Assembly: GCA_963708205.1 (NCBI GenBank)
Contig: OY970196.1
Coordinates: forward strand, 1,674,001 to 1,738,000
Reading direction: 5' to 3'
DNA: 64,000 nt
Origin: CAVYTF01 sp963708205
GTDB taxonomy: Bacteria; Bacteroidota; Bacteroidia; Chitinophagales; Chitinophagaceae
The notes under the pieces are model-generated. The model was not told where the DNA came from, did no database searches, and was given only the letters and a program-made list of their open reading frames with translations. The translations under genes were made by a program, and so were the position numbers. Positions 53,714-62,408 of the stretch are shown piece by piece (position 1 is the first letter of the stretch; each line of letters starts with the position of its first letter).

Positions 53714-55915
53714 TTAATAATTTAAATTACTGATGGTTGAAAAATATTTATTGTACATCGCTTTGCTTGTTGCAACTGGATCACCTGAAATGCTTGTGGG
53801 GTAAGCTTCGTGGCTGTTTACCCAATTCCATTCCCAGTTCTTTATTTTTTCTTCAAACGATCTGGCATTAAATCTTGATCCATCAATTAATTGCTGATGA
53901 AGGAAGGCAAAATATTGTTGCCATCTTGGTTTATAAAATCCACTGATCAAGCCACTCCATTGTTTGCATGCATATTCATGCAAAAAATTTTCTTTGTTTC
54001 CCCAAAGGGTAATGATGTCTCGGGCATTCATTTCATACAGATTTTTTTCAGTATCATCAATTCCGTTGCTTCTTGCATCAGCGATCCAGTTGCCCAATAA
54101 AAATTCTTTTCTTGTTGCTAAAAGTTTATCCATGTCGTCCATCAATTCCAAAAATTCATTTGAATATTTATTAAATGCAGCTGTATCATGCATCAAAAAA
54201 GCCGAAGTAAATTTTTGATGTAAAGGCAAAGCATAATTTGCAAGCACCTGTCTTGTAAGATCAACTATATCATATTGAAAACCTTCATTGGCCTGCATTT
54301 CAGAAGATGCCTTGATGAACAAAGTCCAGGCAGGTAAAATATCTTTTGCATTGTAATCAAGATTTGTTCTTACGAAAGTTGTACCCACATCAAGTGTTGG
54401 CCTAGACTGAATAATTGATTCCGTGCCACCATCATCCAATGCGCCGTTGTATAAAGTTTGATGCAAGATCTTCCATGCATTGTTGATGTCATCATTCGAT
54501 TTTCCGTAACGTTCAAGCGCATAATCTTTCAGCCATGCATCAACAACAATCGGCTTATCAGTCCAGGTATTATCCATCATCAATTGATAGATTACAGGAT
54601 TTTGTTCAATGCCTTCCGGCGTTAAACCAATGCCCCTCATTTTACCGGAGGCCGCGTTGTGTAAGGCATTTGAAGGTTCATTTGCTACAACATCCATTCT
54701 TCCCCACATAAAAACGTTGCCGCCAAAATTGTGCAGCATATTCCAGATCCAGGGTTTGCCGTAGTATGCTTCAGTTTTGTTCCAGAGAGGATATTCTTCA
54801 CTGTAAAGATCTAAAACTATAAGCCTGTCATTTGGCACAGCATTCAGTAAAGCCTTTATTTGTGTGGGTTTCCAGTAACCGGGATCAGCATGAAACATCC
54901 ATCCCTGCATCACCCAAATTGCTTTTGGGTCTATTGCTGTCATTGCAGCAAAAAGTTTTTTACTCAATGCATCGAGATAGGTAGAATCATTTGATGGCGG
55001 CGCATTTTCGTTGAATGTGTCGGCAGAATACAAATGATCTGTTCCGTATTCTTTTGTTTGCGCAGCAAGAAATTTTTTACCGATCTCTTCAAACATTGGA
55101 TCTGTTGGATCTAAAATATAAGTATCATCGAAACCATTACCCCAGTTGGTTTTTTTCAATTTTGCATTGGGAAATTTATCTTTGAAAGCCGGCGGTACAT
55201 GCCCTGTAAATGATGCAAGCACAGGTGTCATTCCCATGCCCCTTTCCGCTTTTAAAATTTGTTTCTGAAGTTCTTTGTGCGAGTCTATCCAATGTTGAGG
55301 CAACGGACCATCCCATGCATCAAGATTGCCCATCCAAAACCAGGAGAAGTATGCCGGTCCGCAAAAAAACTTTTGCAATTCTTCATCTGTAAAACCCATC
55401 TCTTTGTAAACGCTTTGCCAGATTGCTTCTTCGCCGGTTATAGCAAGTGGCATGTTGATTCCGTTCAAAGCCATCCAGTCAATTTCTTTTTGCCAGCGAT
55501 CAAAATTCCACCATGACATGGAATAATTAAATGTGCAATAATTCAAATAATAGCGGTATTGATAAGGTGTTGCTTTATGAATTTTTTCTTTTACAACCGG
55601 CAAGGTTTGCGGCATGTTCAAGTTAGTGCCGTTCCACGTTATGAGACAATGACAATAATTTCTGAGATAAAAATTTAATGCAGATGCAACGCTAACACCA
55701 TTGCTGCCCCGAAGTATGATTTTATTATTGTGACTTTCAATTTCAAAAACATCTTTCCCATGTTCCTGCGGAATATATTCTGCATCAAAAGAAACAGCAC
55801 GATCGCTTACAACTCTTTTAATGAAACCGTCAATCGCATCTTTATTAAATTGTGCAAACGCATTATCAGCATATAGAATAATTGCGCATAAAAAAAACAA
55901 TCTTATATTTTTCAT
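53714..55915 (-). CDS. Alpha-N-acetylglucosaminidase (GH89)
   Basis: The 733-residue protein has a signal peptide (IRLFFLCAIILYADNAFAQ). GH89 marks are YRYYLNYCTFNYSMSWWNFDRWQKEIDWMALNGINMPLAITGEEAIWQ, FTGHVPPAF, DTFNENAPPS and the later GLTPEGIEQNPVIYQLMMD. The two catalytic glutamates of the family are expected in the NEN and TPEG blocks. It removes terminal GlcNAc from heparan-like glycans. It lies upstream of the acetyltransferase gene in a probable operon. ATG 55915 is preferred over an in-frame TTG two codons earlier. Confidence 0.94.
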   Translation of the reverse strand: MKNIRLFFLCAIILYADNAFAQFNKDAIDGFIKRVVSDRAVSFDAEYIPQEHGKDVFEIESHNNKIILRGSNGVSVASALNFYLRNYCHCLITWNGTNLNMPQTLPVVKEKIHKATPYQYRYYLNYCTFNYSMSWWNFDRWQKEIDWMALNGINMPLAITGEEAIWQSVYKEMGFTDEELQKFFCGPAYFSWFWMGNLDAWDGPLPQHWIDSHKELQKQILKAERGMGMTPVLASFTGHVPPAFKDKFPNAKLKKTNWGNGFDDTYILDPTDPMFEEIGKKFLAAQTKEYGTDHLYSADTFNENAPPSNDSTYLDALSKKLFAAMTAIDPKAIWVMQGWMFHADPGYWKPTQIKALLNAVPNDRLIVLDLYSEEYPLWNKTEAYYGKPWIWNMLHNFGGNVFMWGRMDVVANEPSNALHNAASGKMRGIGLTPEGIEQNPVIYQLMMDNTWTDKPIVVDAWLKDYALERYGKSNDDINNAWKILHQTLYNGALDDGGTESIIQSRPTLDVGTTFVRTNLDYNAKDILPAWTLFIKASSEMQANEGFQYDIVDLTRQVLANYALPLHQKFTSAFLMHDTAAFNKYSNEFLELMDDMDKLLATRKEFLLGNWIADARSNGIDDTEKNLYEMNARDIITLWGNKENFLHEYACKQWSGLISGFYKPRWQQYFAFLHQQLIDGSRFNARSFEEKIKNWEWNWVNSHEAYPTSISGDPVATSKAMYNKYFSTISNLNY

Positions 55916-56009
55916 TGGCAAAATAATAAGTGAAAAAAATTTAGGCTCTGCTAAAATAGTTTTTATAAATATAATCCGCTACAAAGTTTCATAAATTATC
56001 AGCACGCCA

Positions 56010-56040
56010 TTTGATTAACAATTAGTTCATTTTATCTTTG
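56010..56040 (+). promoter_or_regulatory. Promoter of the JmjC-like gene
   Basis: TTTG at 56010-56013 and TATCTTTG at 56033-56040 are 19 bases apart. The start codon follows after 13 bases. Confidence 0.8.
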
Positions 56041-56053
56041 TTATAAATCTATT

Positions 56054-56959
56054 ATGCAACTACAGCCCGTGAAAATTGTAGATGATATATCTCCGGAAGA
56101 TTTTAGATCCAGCTATTTTTTACGCGAAATTCCTGTCGTTATCCGCAATCTTGCAAAACGCTGGACGGCTTATGAATTATGGAATTGGGATCATTTAAAG
56201 CAAGCCGCGGGCAATGAAAAGGTCGGTATTTACAACAATATAAAAAGCGATGCTTATACGCCGATAAACAAAGCTGATGATTACACAACTTTTGGAGAAT
56301 ATATTGACATGATTCGCAAAGGGCCTGCAGAATGGCGTATTTTTTTGTTTAATATATTCAGTCACGCCCCCCAGCTTGTAAAAGATTTTACTTGGCCGGA
56401 TGAACTGATGCATGGCTTCATAAAGCGAGTGCCCATGCTGTTTGCAGGCGGGCAGGGCTCTATCACACACATGCATTTTGATATTGATCTCAGCCATATT
56501 TTGCACACACAATTCATGGGCAAAAAAAGAGTGTTGCTCTTTCCCAATAAAGAACAATATAAACTTTACCGCAAGCCTTTTGAAGTGTTGAGTGTCGCAG
56601 ATTTTACCAATTATTATGATGCGCAAAAAAGCAGGCTCAATATTTCCGAATTCCCTGCAGTTGAAGCTGCGCAAGGCTTTGAGGTGATCTTAGATCACGG
56701 CGATACATTATTTATGCCTGGTGGCTACTGGCACCACATGGAATATATTGACAGTGGTTTTGCCATGAGTTTGCGCGCCTTAAATCATTCCTTGAGCACC
56801 AAGTTAAAGGGAGTGTGGAATCTCGTCGGCATGCGAAATATTGATACGATAATGAAAAAAACCGCGCCGCTAAAATGGTACGATTGGAAGCAGAAAAAAA
56901 TAAAGGAAGCTGCTGAAAAAGAATTGTCCGCAGAAAATGCCCCGAATGTTTTAGCATAA
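56054..56959 (+). CDS. Cupin-like/JmjC Fe(II)- and 2-oxoglutarate-dependent oxygenase
   Basis: The 301-residue protein has the Cupin_8 layout. IPVVIRNLAKRW near residue 30 is the common PVVxxG-type entry. The iron site is formed by HMHFDIDLSHILHTQ (HxD, near residue 140) and a distal His in GGYWHHMEYIDSGFAMSLR. Members hydroxylate proteins (for example ribosomal proteins or others) or small molecules. The target cannot be told from the neighbours. Transcription starts from a strong promoter just before it. Confidence 0.88.
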   Translation: MQLQPVKIVDDISPEDFRSSYFLREIPVVIRNLAKRWTAYELWNWDHLKQAAGNEKVGIYNNIKSDAYTPINKADDYTTFGEYIDMIRKGPAEWRIFLFNIFSHAPQLVKDFTWPDELMHGFIKRVPMLFAGGQGSITHMHFDIDLSHILHTQFMGKKRVLLFPNKEQYKLYRKPFEVLSVADFTNYYDAQKSRLNISEFPAVEAAQGFEVILDHGDTLFMPGGYWHHMEYIDSGFAMSLRALNHSLSTKLKGVWNLVGMRNIDTIMKKTAPLKWYDWKQKKIKEAAEKELSAENAPNVLA

Positions 56960-56989
56960 GAAATTGGGGGCACTCGTCTTTCAGGTTAC

Positions 56990-57090
56990 ACATCAGCATT
57001 AGTCCGCGCTGTACGCTTCAAGTCCGCCGCAAAGGCCACCGCACAAAATCTTCAGCGGGCTTTCCACTTCCATCGCGCAGCTTTTGGGCA
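56990..57090. other. GC-rich island in the spacer before mfd
   Basis: This 100-base stretch is much richer in G and C than its surroundings and contains AGTCCGC twice (57001 and 57021). On the minus strand a 24-codon frame (57073-56999) contains CGGLCGG. No promoter, tRNA or clear hairpin was recognised. It could be a dispersed repeat or the remnant of a gene. Confidence 0.4.
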
Positions 57091-57171
57091 ATAGAATATC
57101 ATTCAACATTTTTAAACACAAGTTTTAATAATTCCTTTTAGCGATGAGGCTTTATCTTTGCAGCCGCGTTT

Positions 57172-60100
57172 ATGAATTTGAATGTGTTGCTGGATCAGTA
57201 TCAAAATAATCCCCGCCTTTTTCAACTGGCAGACAGGATTTCTTTTGCCAAGTCACAAAAAATCTTCTTAAAAAATTTACAGGGTAGCAGCGCAGAGTTT
57301 GTGGTATCAGGTGTTTTCAGGCATCCTAAAGCAGAAAGTTTAAATCATTTGGTAGTGTTGAACGATGCAGAAGATGCTGCATATTTTCATAACACAATTG
57401 AAAATCTGACATCAGCTTTAGATATTTTTTATTTCCCTTCTTCCTTTAAAAAACAAAAAAATTTCAGGCTTTTAAATTCTTCGCACGTAATGCTGCGCAC
57501 AGAAATGCTCACAAGACTTTCTGCCGGCGGCAATAAAAAAATCATCATCACTTATCCCGAAGCTTTATTCGAAAAAGTGGTACTGCCAAAAACTATTAGC
57601 GGTAATATTATTTCCATCAAAACAAACGACACTATCAACTTAGATAATTTGATGGAGCTGTTTGTTATGTATGGTTTTGAAAGAACGGACTTTGTGTATG
57701 AACCCGGGCAATTTGCTTTGCGTGGCGGCATTTTAGATATTTATTCTTTCGGAAATGAGAAGCCATATCGCGTAGAATTATTCGGCAATGAAGTTGACAG
57801 CATCCGCATTTTTGATCCTGAATCACAGCTTAGCGAAAGAAAATTATTGCAGGTAAATATCATTCCGAATATTGAAACGCAATTTGATAGTTCAGAGAAA
57901 ATTTCGTTATTAGAATTTCTTCCGGAGAATACAATTATCTGGTTAAAAGATTGGGATGTGATAAAAGAAAAGATTGAAGTGGAAGAAGAAAATTTACAAA
58001 TTTTTCTTGAAAAAAAAACAGCAAGTGCTGAACAAAATGATGATGAAGAAAACGACAACACTAAAATTTTAAAAAATATTTCTTTAAATGATTTTGTTTC
58101 TTCTACGATACTTGAATCAAAGATCTTAGAGAAAAATATTGTTGAGTTTGGTTATAAACCGCAGCTTTCATCAGTTGAGATTGAATTCAAAACAAAAGCA
58201 CAACCTTCTTTCAACAGACAATTTGATTTACTCATCAAAGACCTGAAAGCTCATGAAAGTGCGGGTTTCTGCATTTATATTTTTGCAGAACAAGTAAAAC
58301 AATTAGAAAGGTTAAATACTATTTTTTCAGATTTAAATACTGAAATAAAGTTTATTCCTGTTCCAACTTCCATCCACGAAGGTTTTATTGATGAAGAATT
58401 AAAAGTTGTTTGTTATACTGATCACCAGATTTTTCAGCGCTATCATAAGTATAAAGTAAAGCAGGCTTATAATAAAAACAAAGCCCTCACTTTAAAAGCG
58501 CTGCGCGATCTTCAGCCGGGAGATTTTGTTACGCACATTGATCATGGAGTTGGCAGATACAGCGGCTTGCAAAAGCTGGAAGTTAATGGAAAGTTGCAGG
58601 AAGCCGTACGAATTATTTATAAGGATAGTGATATTTTGTATGTCAATATTAATTCGCTCCATAAAATTTCAAAATATACAGGCAAGGAAGGAACAGTGCC
58701 GAAAATAAATAAACTCGGCAGCGATGTTTGGAACAGGCTCAAGGAAAAAACAAAAATTAAAGTAAAAGAAATTGCTTTTGATTTAATAAAATTATACGCG
58801 CAACGCAAGGCGCAGCAAGGCTTTCAGCATTCGCCTGATAATTATATGCAGGCAGAGCTTGAAGCAAGTTTTATTTATGAAGACACGCCCGACCAAAGCA
58901 AAGCAACAGAAGATGTAAAAAAAGATATGGAATCTCAATCGCCGATGGACAGGCTTATTTGCGGCGATGTTGGCTTTGGCAAAACTGAAGTTGCCATTCG
59001 CGCCGCATTTAAAACTTGCCTCGACGGCAAGCAGGCTGCGGTGCTTGTGCCCACAACGATTCTTGCGTTTCAGCATTACCAAACATTCAGCGAACGCTTA
59101 AAAGATTTTCCGGTAACGGTTGATTATATTAATCGCTTTAAATCATCCAAAGAAAAAAAAGAGACATTACAAAAATTAGCCGAAGGCAAAATAGATATTA
59201 TTATTGGCACGCATGGTTTGCTTGCAAATAATACAAAATTCAAAGATTTGGGTTTAATGGTAATTGATGAAGAGCAAAAATTTGGTGTAGCGCACAAAGA
59301 AAAGTTGAAGCTGTTAAAAACAAATGTTGATTCCTTAACGCTGACGGCAACACCGATTCCACGAACATTGCAATTCAGTTTAATGGGCGCGCGGGATTTA
59401 ACCATTATAAATACGCCGCCGCCAAACCGGCAACCGATACAAACAGAAGTGCATGTGTTTGATGCAGAGTTTATCCGCGATGCAATCTATTTCGAAACCG
59501 AGCGTGGGGGACAGGTTTTTTTCATTCATAACCGTGTGCATGGATTGGCTGAAATGGCTGCTATGATTCAATCTCAATGTCCCGACATTTCCGTTTCTTT
59601 TGCTCACGGGCAAATGGAAGGTGATTTATTGGAAGAAAGAATTCTTGATTTTATTGATAGAAAATATGATGTGCTTGTTTGTACAAACATTGTGGAAAGC
59701 GGCGTTGACATTCCTAATGTCAACACGATAATTATCAACAATGCGCACCAGTTTGGCTTAAGCGATTTGCATCAACTACGCGGAAGAGTTGGTCGCAGCA
59801 ATAAGAAAGCATTCTGTTATTTACTTGGTCCGCCAATGAGCACTTTGCCCGCAGATTCACGCAAAAGATTACAAACCCTCGAGCAGTTCAGCGATCTAGG
59901 AAGCGGCTTCCAGATTGCGATGCGCGATCTTGATATTCGCGGTGCAGGTAATATGCTTGGCGGCGAACAAAGCGGTTTTATGGCAGAGATCGGTTTTGAA
60001 ATGTATCAGAAGATTTTGGATGAAGCAATACGCGAACTCAAGCGAACATCCTTCAAAGAATTGTTCAAAGAAGAAATTTCTAAGCAGGATGATTTTGTTA

Positions 60101-60579
60101 GTGATTGTACGATAGATACTGATCTTGAAATTTTAATTCCGGATGAATATGTTGAAAGCATTACTGAGCGCTTGTCTCTTTATTCAAGACTTGATAATTG
60201 CGAACATGAAAAAGAATTGCAGTTATTCCAGGATGAAATGATTGATCGCTTTGGTGCTTTACCTTCAGAGGTCGAAGATTTATTTACCACCGTTCGCTGC
60301 CGCTGGCTTGCCGTTAATTTAGGATTTGAAAAGATCAGTTTGAAGAATGAAACGATGCGCTGCTATTTTGTAAATAAAAATGATTCGCCATACTTTGAAA
60401 GCGATATTTTCAAAAATATCCTTTCTTATCTGCAAACCGAAACAAACAAAGGCAGGCTAAAGCAAGCCGGCAAAAACTTTTTACTTGTTGTTGATGAAAT
60501 AAAAAATATGCAGGCAATGCTTGGCTTCTTAAAAAGAATGCATGACCGTGTTTTGAAGAATGAGGAAGTGATGGTTTAA
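57172..60579 (+). CDS. mfd: Transcription-repair coupling factor
   Basis: The 1135-residue protein releases RNA polymerase stalled at damage and recruits UvrA. A UvrB-like N-terminal module includes EPGQFALRGGILDIYSFGNE. The RNA polymerase-interacting CarD-like domain begins near residue 448 (QPGDFVTHIDHGVGRYSGL). The translocase shows GDVGFGKTEVAIRAA near 598, DEEQKFGV near 697, TATPIPRTL and ESGVDIPNVNTIIINNA. The C-terminal TRCF domain follows. A TATCTTTG box ends 11 bases before the ATG. Confidence 0.97.
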   Translation: MNLNVLLDQYQNNPRLFQLADRISFAKSQKIFLKNLQGSSAEFVVSGVFRHPKAESLNHLVVLNDAEDAAYFHNTIENLTSALDIFYFPSSFKKQKNFRLLNSSHVMLRTEMLTRLSAGGNKKIIITYPEALFEKVVLPKTISGNIISIKTNDTINLDNLMELFVMYGFERTDFVYEPGQFALRGGILDIYSFGNEKPYRVELFGNEVDSIRIFDPESQLSERKLLQVNIIPNIETQFDSSEKISLLEFLPENTIIWLKDWDVIKEKIEVEEENLQIFLEKKTASAEQNDDEENDNTKILKNISLNDFVSSTILESKILEKNIVEFGYKPQLSSVEIEFKTKAQPSFNRQFDLLIKDLKAHESAGFCIYIFAEQVKQLERLNTIFSDLNTEIKFIPVPTSIHEGFIDEELKVVCYTDHQIFQRYHKYKVKQAYNKNKALTLKALRDLQPGDFVTHIDHGVGRYSGLQKLEVNGKLQEAVRIIYKDSDILYVNINSLHKISKYTGKEGTVPKINKLGSDVWNRLKEKTKIKVKEIAFDLIKLYAQRKAQQGFQHSPDNYMQAELEASFIYEDTPDQSKATEDVKKDMESQSPMDRLICGDVGFGKTEVAIRAAFKTCLDGKQAAVLVPTTILAFQHYQTFSERLKDFPVTVDYINRFKSSKEKKETLQKLAEGKIDIIIGTHGLLANNTKFKDLGLMVIDEEQKFGVAHKEKLKLLKTNVDSLTLTATPIPRTLQFSLMGARDLTIINTPPPNRQPIQTEVHVFDAEFIRDAIYFETERGGQVFFIHNRVHGLAEMAAMIQSQCPDISVSFAHGQMEGDLLEERILDFIDRKYDVLVCTNIVESGVDIPNVNTIIINNAHQFGLSDLHQLRGRVGRSNKKAFCYLLGPPMSTLPADSRKRLQTLEQFSDLGSGFQIAMRDLDIRGAGNMLGGEQSGFMAEIGFEMYQKILDEAIRELKRTSFKELFKEEISKQDDFVSDCTIDTDLEILIPDEYVESITERLSLYSRLDNCEHEKELQLFQDEMIDRFGALPSEVEDLFTTVRCRWLAVNLGFEKISLKNETMRCYFVNKNDSPYFESDIFKNILSYLQTETNKGRLKQAGKNFLLVVDEIKNMQAMLGFLKRMHDRVLKNEEVMV

Positions 60580-60644
60580 TATCACACCTTGTTTTTGTAA
60601 ATGTTTTTTTGGTGGTCGGCTTAAGAATATTCATTAATCTTTAC

Positions 60645-60667
60645 TTGCGTCGCACTCTTGTACGTTC
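60645..60667 (-). repeat. Dispersed intergenic repeat, copy F
   Basis: On the minus strand it is identical over 23 bases to copy A at 685-707 (core GTGCGACGCAA). It lies between mfd and the repeat-containing winged-helix gene. Confidence 0.75.
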
Positions 60668-60698
60668 TACACTCTATTCAGCATAAGACTGCTTCAAA

Positions 60699-60833
60699 AT
60701 GAAATTCAATTTACTTATTCTTCTCCTTTCTCTGCAAACATCTTCTTCCGTCAATAGCTTTTATTCATTCTTTGAAACGGCAGCTGATAAAAAGAGATTA
60801 TTGACCTATCTTCCCCGAAACAAAGTGCTATGA
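60699..60833 (+). CDS. Possible 44-codon leader or signal-peptide ORF
   Basis: An ATG frame encodes a hydrophobic N-terminus (KFNLLILLLSLQTSSS) and a charged end (ADKKRLLTYLPRNKVL). Its stop TGA overlaps the ATG of the next gene (ATGA at 60830-60833), the arrangement of translational coupling. It may be a small exported peptide, a coupling leader, or the remnant of a longer gene. Evidence is limited to the overlap and composition. Confidence 0.35.
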   Translation: MKFNLLILLLSLQTSSSVNSFYSFFETAADKKRLLTYLPRNKVL

Positions 60834-61537
60834 AAGATGAGTTGGAACTCCTTCGACACGAAAATGAACGACTGAAATACATTATTGCACTGCTTGCCCA
60901 GCAGGTCAGACAGGGAAATAAAACTGTTGATGCCGATGTTTTAAAGGGAGATGACCCCGTACACGTGGAGGATGCCTATCTCAGAAAAGAAGATGAGGCA
61001 GTACACCTGTCCGATTCCTATGTCTTTAAAGGAAATGCCTCTGGACAGATGTCTGATACCTATCTTCGGAAAGAAGATAAGGAAATACAGGTGTCTGGTA
61101 CCGATGTTTTAAAAGGAGATGACTCTGCACAAGTGTCCGATGCCGATGTCTCGGCAGGAATAGAACAAAAACAGTTTCTTTCAACCAATTCTTCTCAGGA
61201 AATCGCGACTAAACAACCGTTTTCGGATGTAGGAACCTTATCAAATGAACAAAAAGCTCAACTTGCTAACTATTTGAAATGGGATTTACAACCACTCATG
61301 CTGCATTCACGACAAACAGGTTTAGATTCTGCGGCACAACTGCTGGTTCATATTCATTCGAAACAAAAAAATACGGCAATGCAGTTGCGGCACGTCACGG
61401 GTTTATCAAAATCCGGATTGGCAAAGCAGTTAATGGGACTGTGTAAAAGAGGTTTGCTGGCGCGGGCAGGCTTTCAGCAATATACTGTTTCAGGCAGAGG
61501 AATGAAAATGCTGGAGGATGCCTGGAGCAAAGTTTAG
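60830..61537 (+). CDS. Coiled-coil, 14-residue repeat and winged-helix protein
   Basis: The 235-residue protein has an unusual build. Residues 1-28 form a leucine-rich coiled coil (LELLRHENERLKYIIALL). Residues 34-103 are five tandem 14-residue units of the type D-x-Y/D-[VL]-x-K-x(7)-S, such as DAYLRKEDEAVHLS and DTYLRKEDKEIQVS, plus a partial sixth. Residues 150-235 resemble a MarR-like winged helix (LLVHIHSKQKNTAMQLRHVTG, SKSGLAKQLMGLCKRGLLARAG, YTVSGRGMKML). It is probably a DNA-binding regulator. The family is not recognised, and codon usage has more C and G than the neighbours. Confidence 0.75.
   Translation: MKDELELLRHENERLKYIIALLAQQVRQGNKTVDADVLKGDDPVHVEDAYLRKEDEAVHLSDSYVFKGNASGQMSDTYLRKEDKEIQVSGTDVLKGDDSAQVSDADVSAGIEQKQFLSTNSSQEIATKQPFSDVGTLSNEQKAQLANYLKWDLQPLMLHSRQTGLDSAAQLLVHIHSKQKNTAMQLRHVTGLSKSGLAKQLMGLCKRGLLARAGFQQYTVSGRGMKMLEDAWSKV
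60929..61138 (+). repeat. Five tandem 42-base repeats within a coding region
   Basis: The units (60929, 60971, 61013, 61055 and 61097) each encode 14 residues. Two alternating types are visible: DVLKGDD or VFKGNA, and YLRKEDE or YLRKEDK. Units 1 and 5 and units 2 and 4 resemble each other most. Each unit keeps the frame, so copy number can change without disrupting the gene. Confidence 0.88.
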
Positions 61538-61584
61538 TAGCAATGACGGGAAGAAGAACGACACAATTTTTCTTCAGAGTCCCA

Positions 61585-61959
61585 TCAAAAGTTTGCTTTT
61601 ATTTGCCCTTCATTTGATATAACTATTGCCGGTGCGCCATCGTATTTTGTTATTAATCCTGAAACACAAACTTTGTGATTGGTAAGTTTTTTCTGCGGAT
61701 CGTAAGACATTCCCTTTCGAACCATTGCGGGAAAAACAATTAACAGTGCCTCATCCTGTTCATTTTTGCCCATCGTCATCACTATCGCGCCCGCTTCAGA
61801 AACGTGCTGTACGTTTCCTCCATAAATCCGGTTGCAAACCTTCACACTATCGTTTAAATATTTTGATGATTGAGACGGGTTTATTGTCATCTGCGATTGG
61901 GCGGCTATTGCCACAAGCATAATTAAAATTATTAATGAAAAGGACTTAAATATTTTCAT
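61585..61959 (-). CDS. Small secreted protein with OB-fold-like end
   Basis: The 124-residue protein has a signal peptide (SFSLIILIMLVAIAAQSQ). The mature part starts MTINPSQSSKYLNDSVKVCNRIYGG and ends KVCVSGLITKYDGAPAIVISNEGQI, a strand pattern typical of bacterial OB-fold proteins. Two cysteines (VKVC and KVC) may form a disulfide. Function is unknown. It is convergent with the repeat-containing gene. Confidence 0.7.
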   Translation of the reverse strand: MKIFKSFSLIILIMLVAIAAQSQMTINPSQSSKYLNDSVKVCNRIYGGNVQHVSEAGAIVMTMGKNEQDEALLIVFPAMVRKGMSYDPQKKLTNHKVCVSGLITKYDGAPAIVISNEGQIKANF

Positions 61960-62048
61960 GCTTCAAAATTTTATTTGTACTAAGCTTTTACATTTTCCAT
62001 AAAAATAGTTCAAAGTTTTAATTTCTTAATCCTGGTATGTAATATAAA

Positions 62049-62080
62049 TAAAAAAACCAGCCCATCGAAGTGCTGGCTTT
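62049..62080 (-). terminator. Intrinsic terminator after the 68-aa gene
   Basis: On the minus strand the stem CCAGC/GCTGG (extended by A/T pairs) with a 10-base loop is followed by seven T. It lies 18 bases after the stop codon at 62098. Confidence 0.75.
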
Positions 62081-62097
62081 TACTTGAAAACTTTTAG

Positions 62098-62304
62098 TTA
62101 AAAGCTTTTTTTAGCAACGCCGTCTTTAATTGCCTGCATTGCTTTTTCTTCATTTAAAATCGCTGCCATCTTGTTTCCTTTGCCATCATTGCCGGTAGCC
62201 ATATAGCCGCCTCTTGCCGTTTTAGTGATTACAGCATCCTGCATAGGCACATTTTTTTCTTTCGTTTTTAAACAGTAAGCCTTGATCATTTTTGAAGTAT
62301 CCAT
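62098..62304 (-). CDS. Small protein resembling DUF5679
   Basis: The 68-residue protein contains KAYCLKTKEKNVPMQDAVITKTARGGYMATGNDGKGNKMAAIL. This resembles the DUF5679 pattern (aYC...K...m.da...t.k.G...G.C..CG.k), but only one cysteine remains, so no zinc site is expected. Function is unknown. It has a clear terminator. A similar small protein may be linked to gyrase in other genomes, but that is not known to me. Confidence 0.7.
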   Translation of the reverse strand: MDTSKMIKAYCLKTKEKNVPMQDAVITKTARGGYMATGNDGKGNKMAAILNEEKAMQAIKDGVAKKSF

Positions 62305-62408
62305 AGATATCTTTTTTGGGTTAGTGAATGAAAATTCAAATGCAAACTACAATATTTATTTAAAAAATGCAATTTAAGTGTTAACACATGTTGATGAAGA
62401 AAAAAAGT

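Noticed and set aside
60929..61138. CRISPR array
   Set aside because: The 42-base units are contiguous, coding and degenerate, with no spacers.
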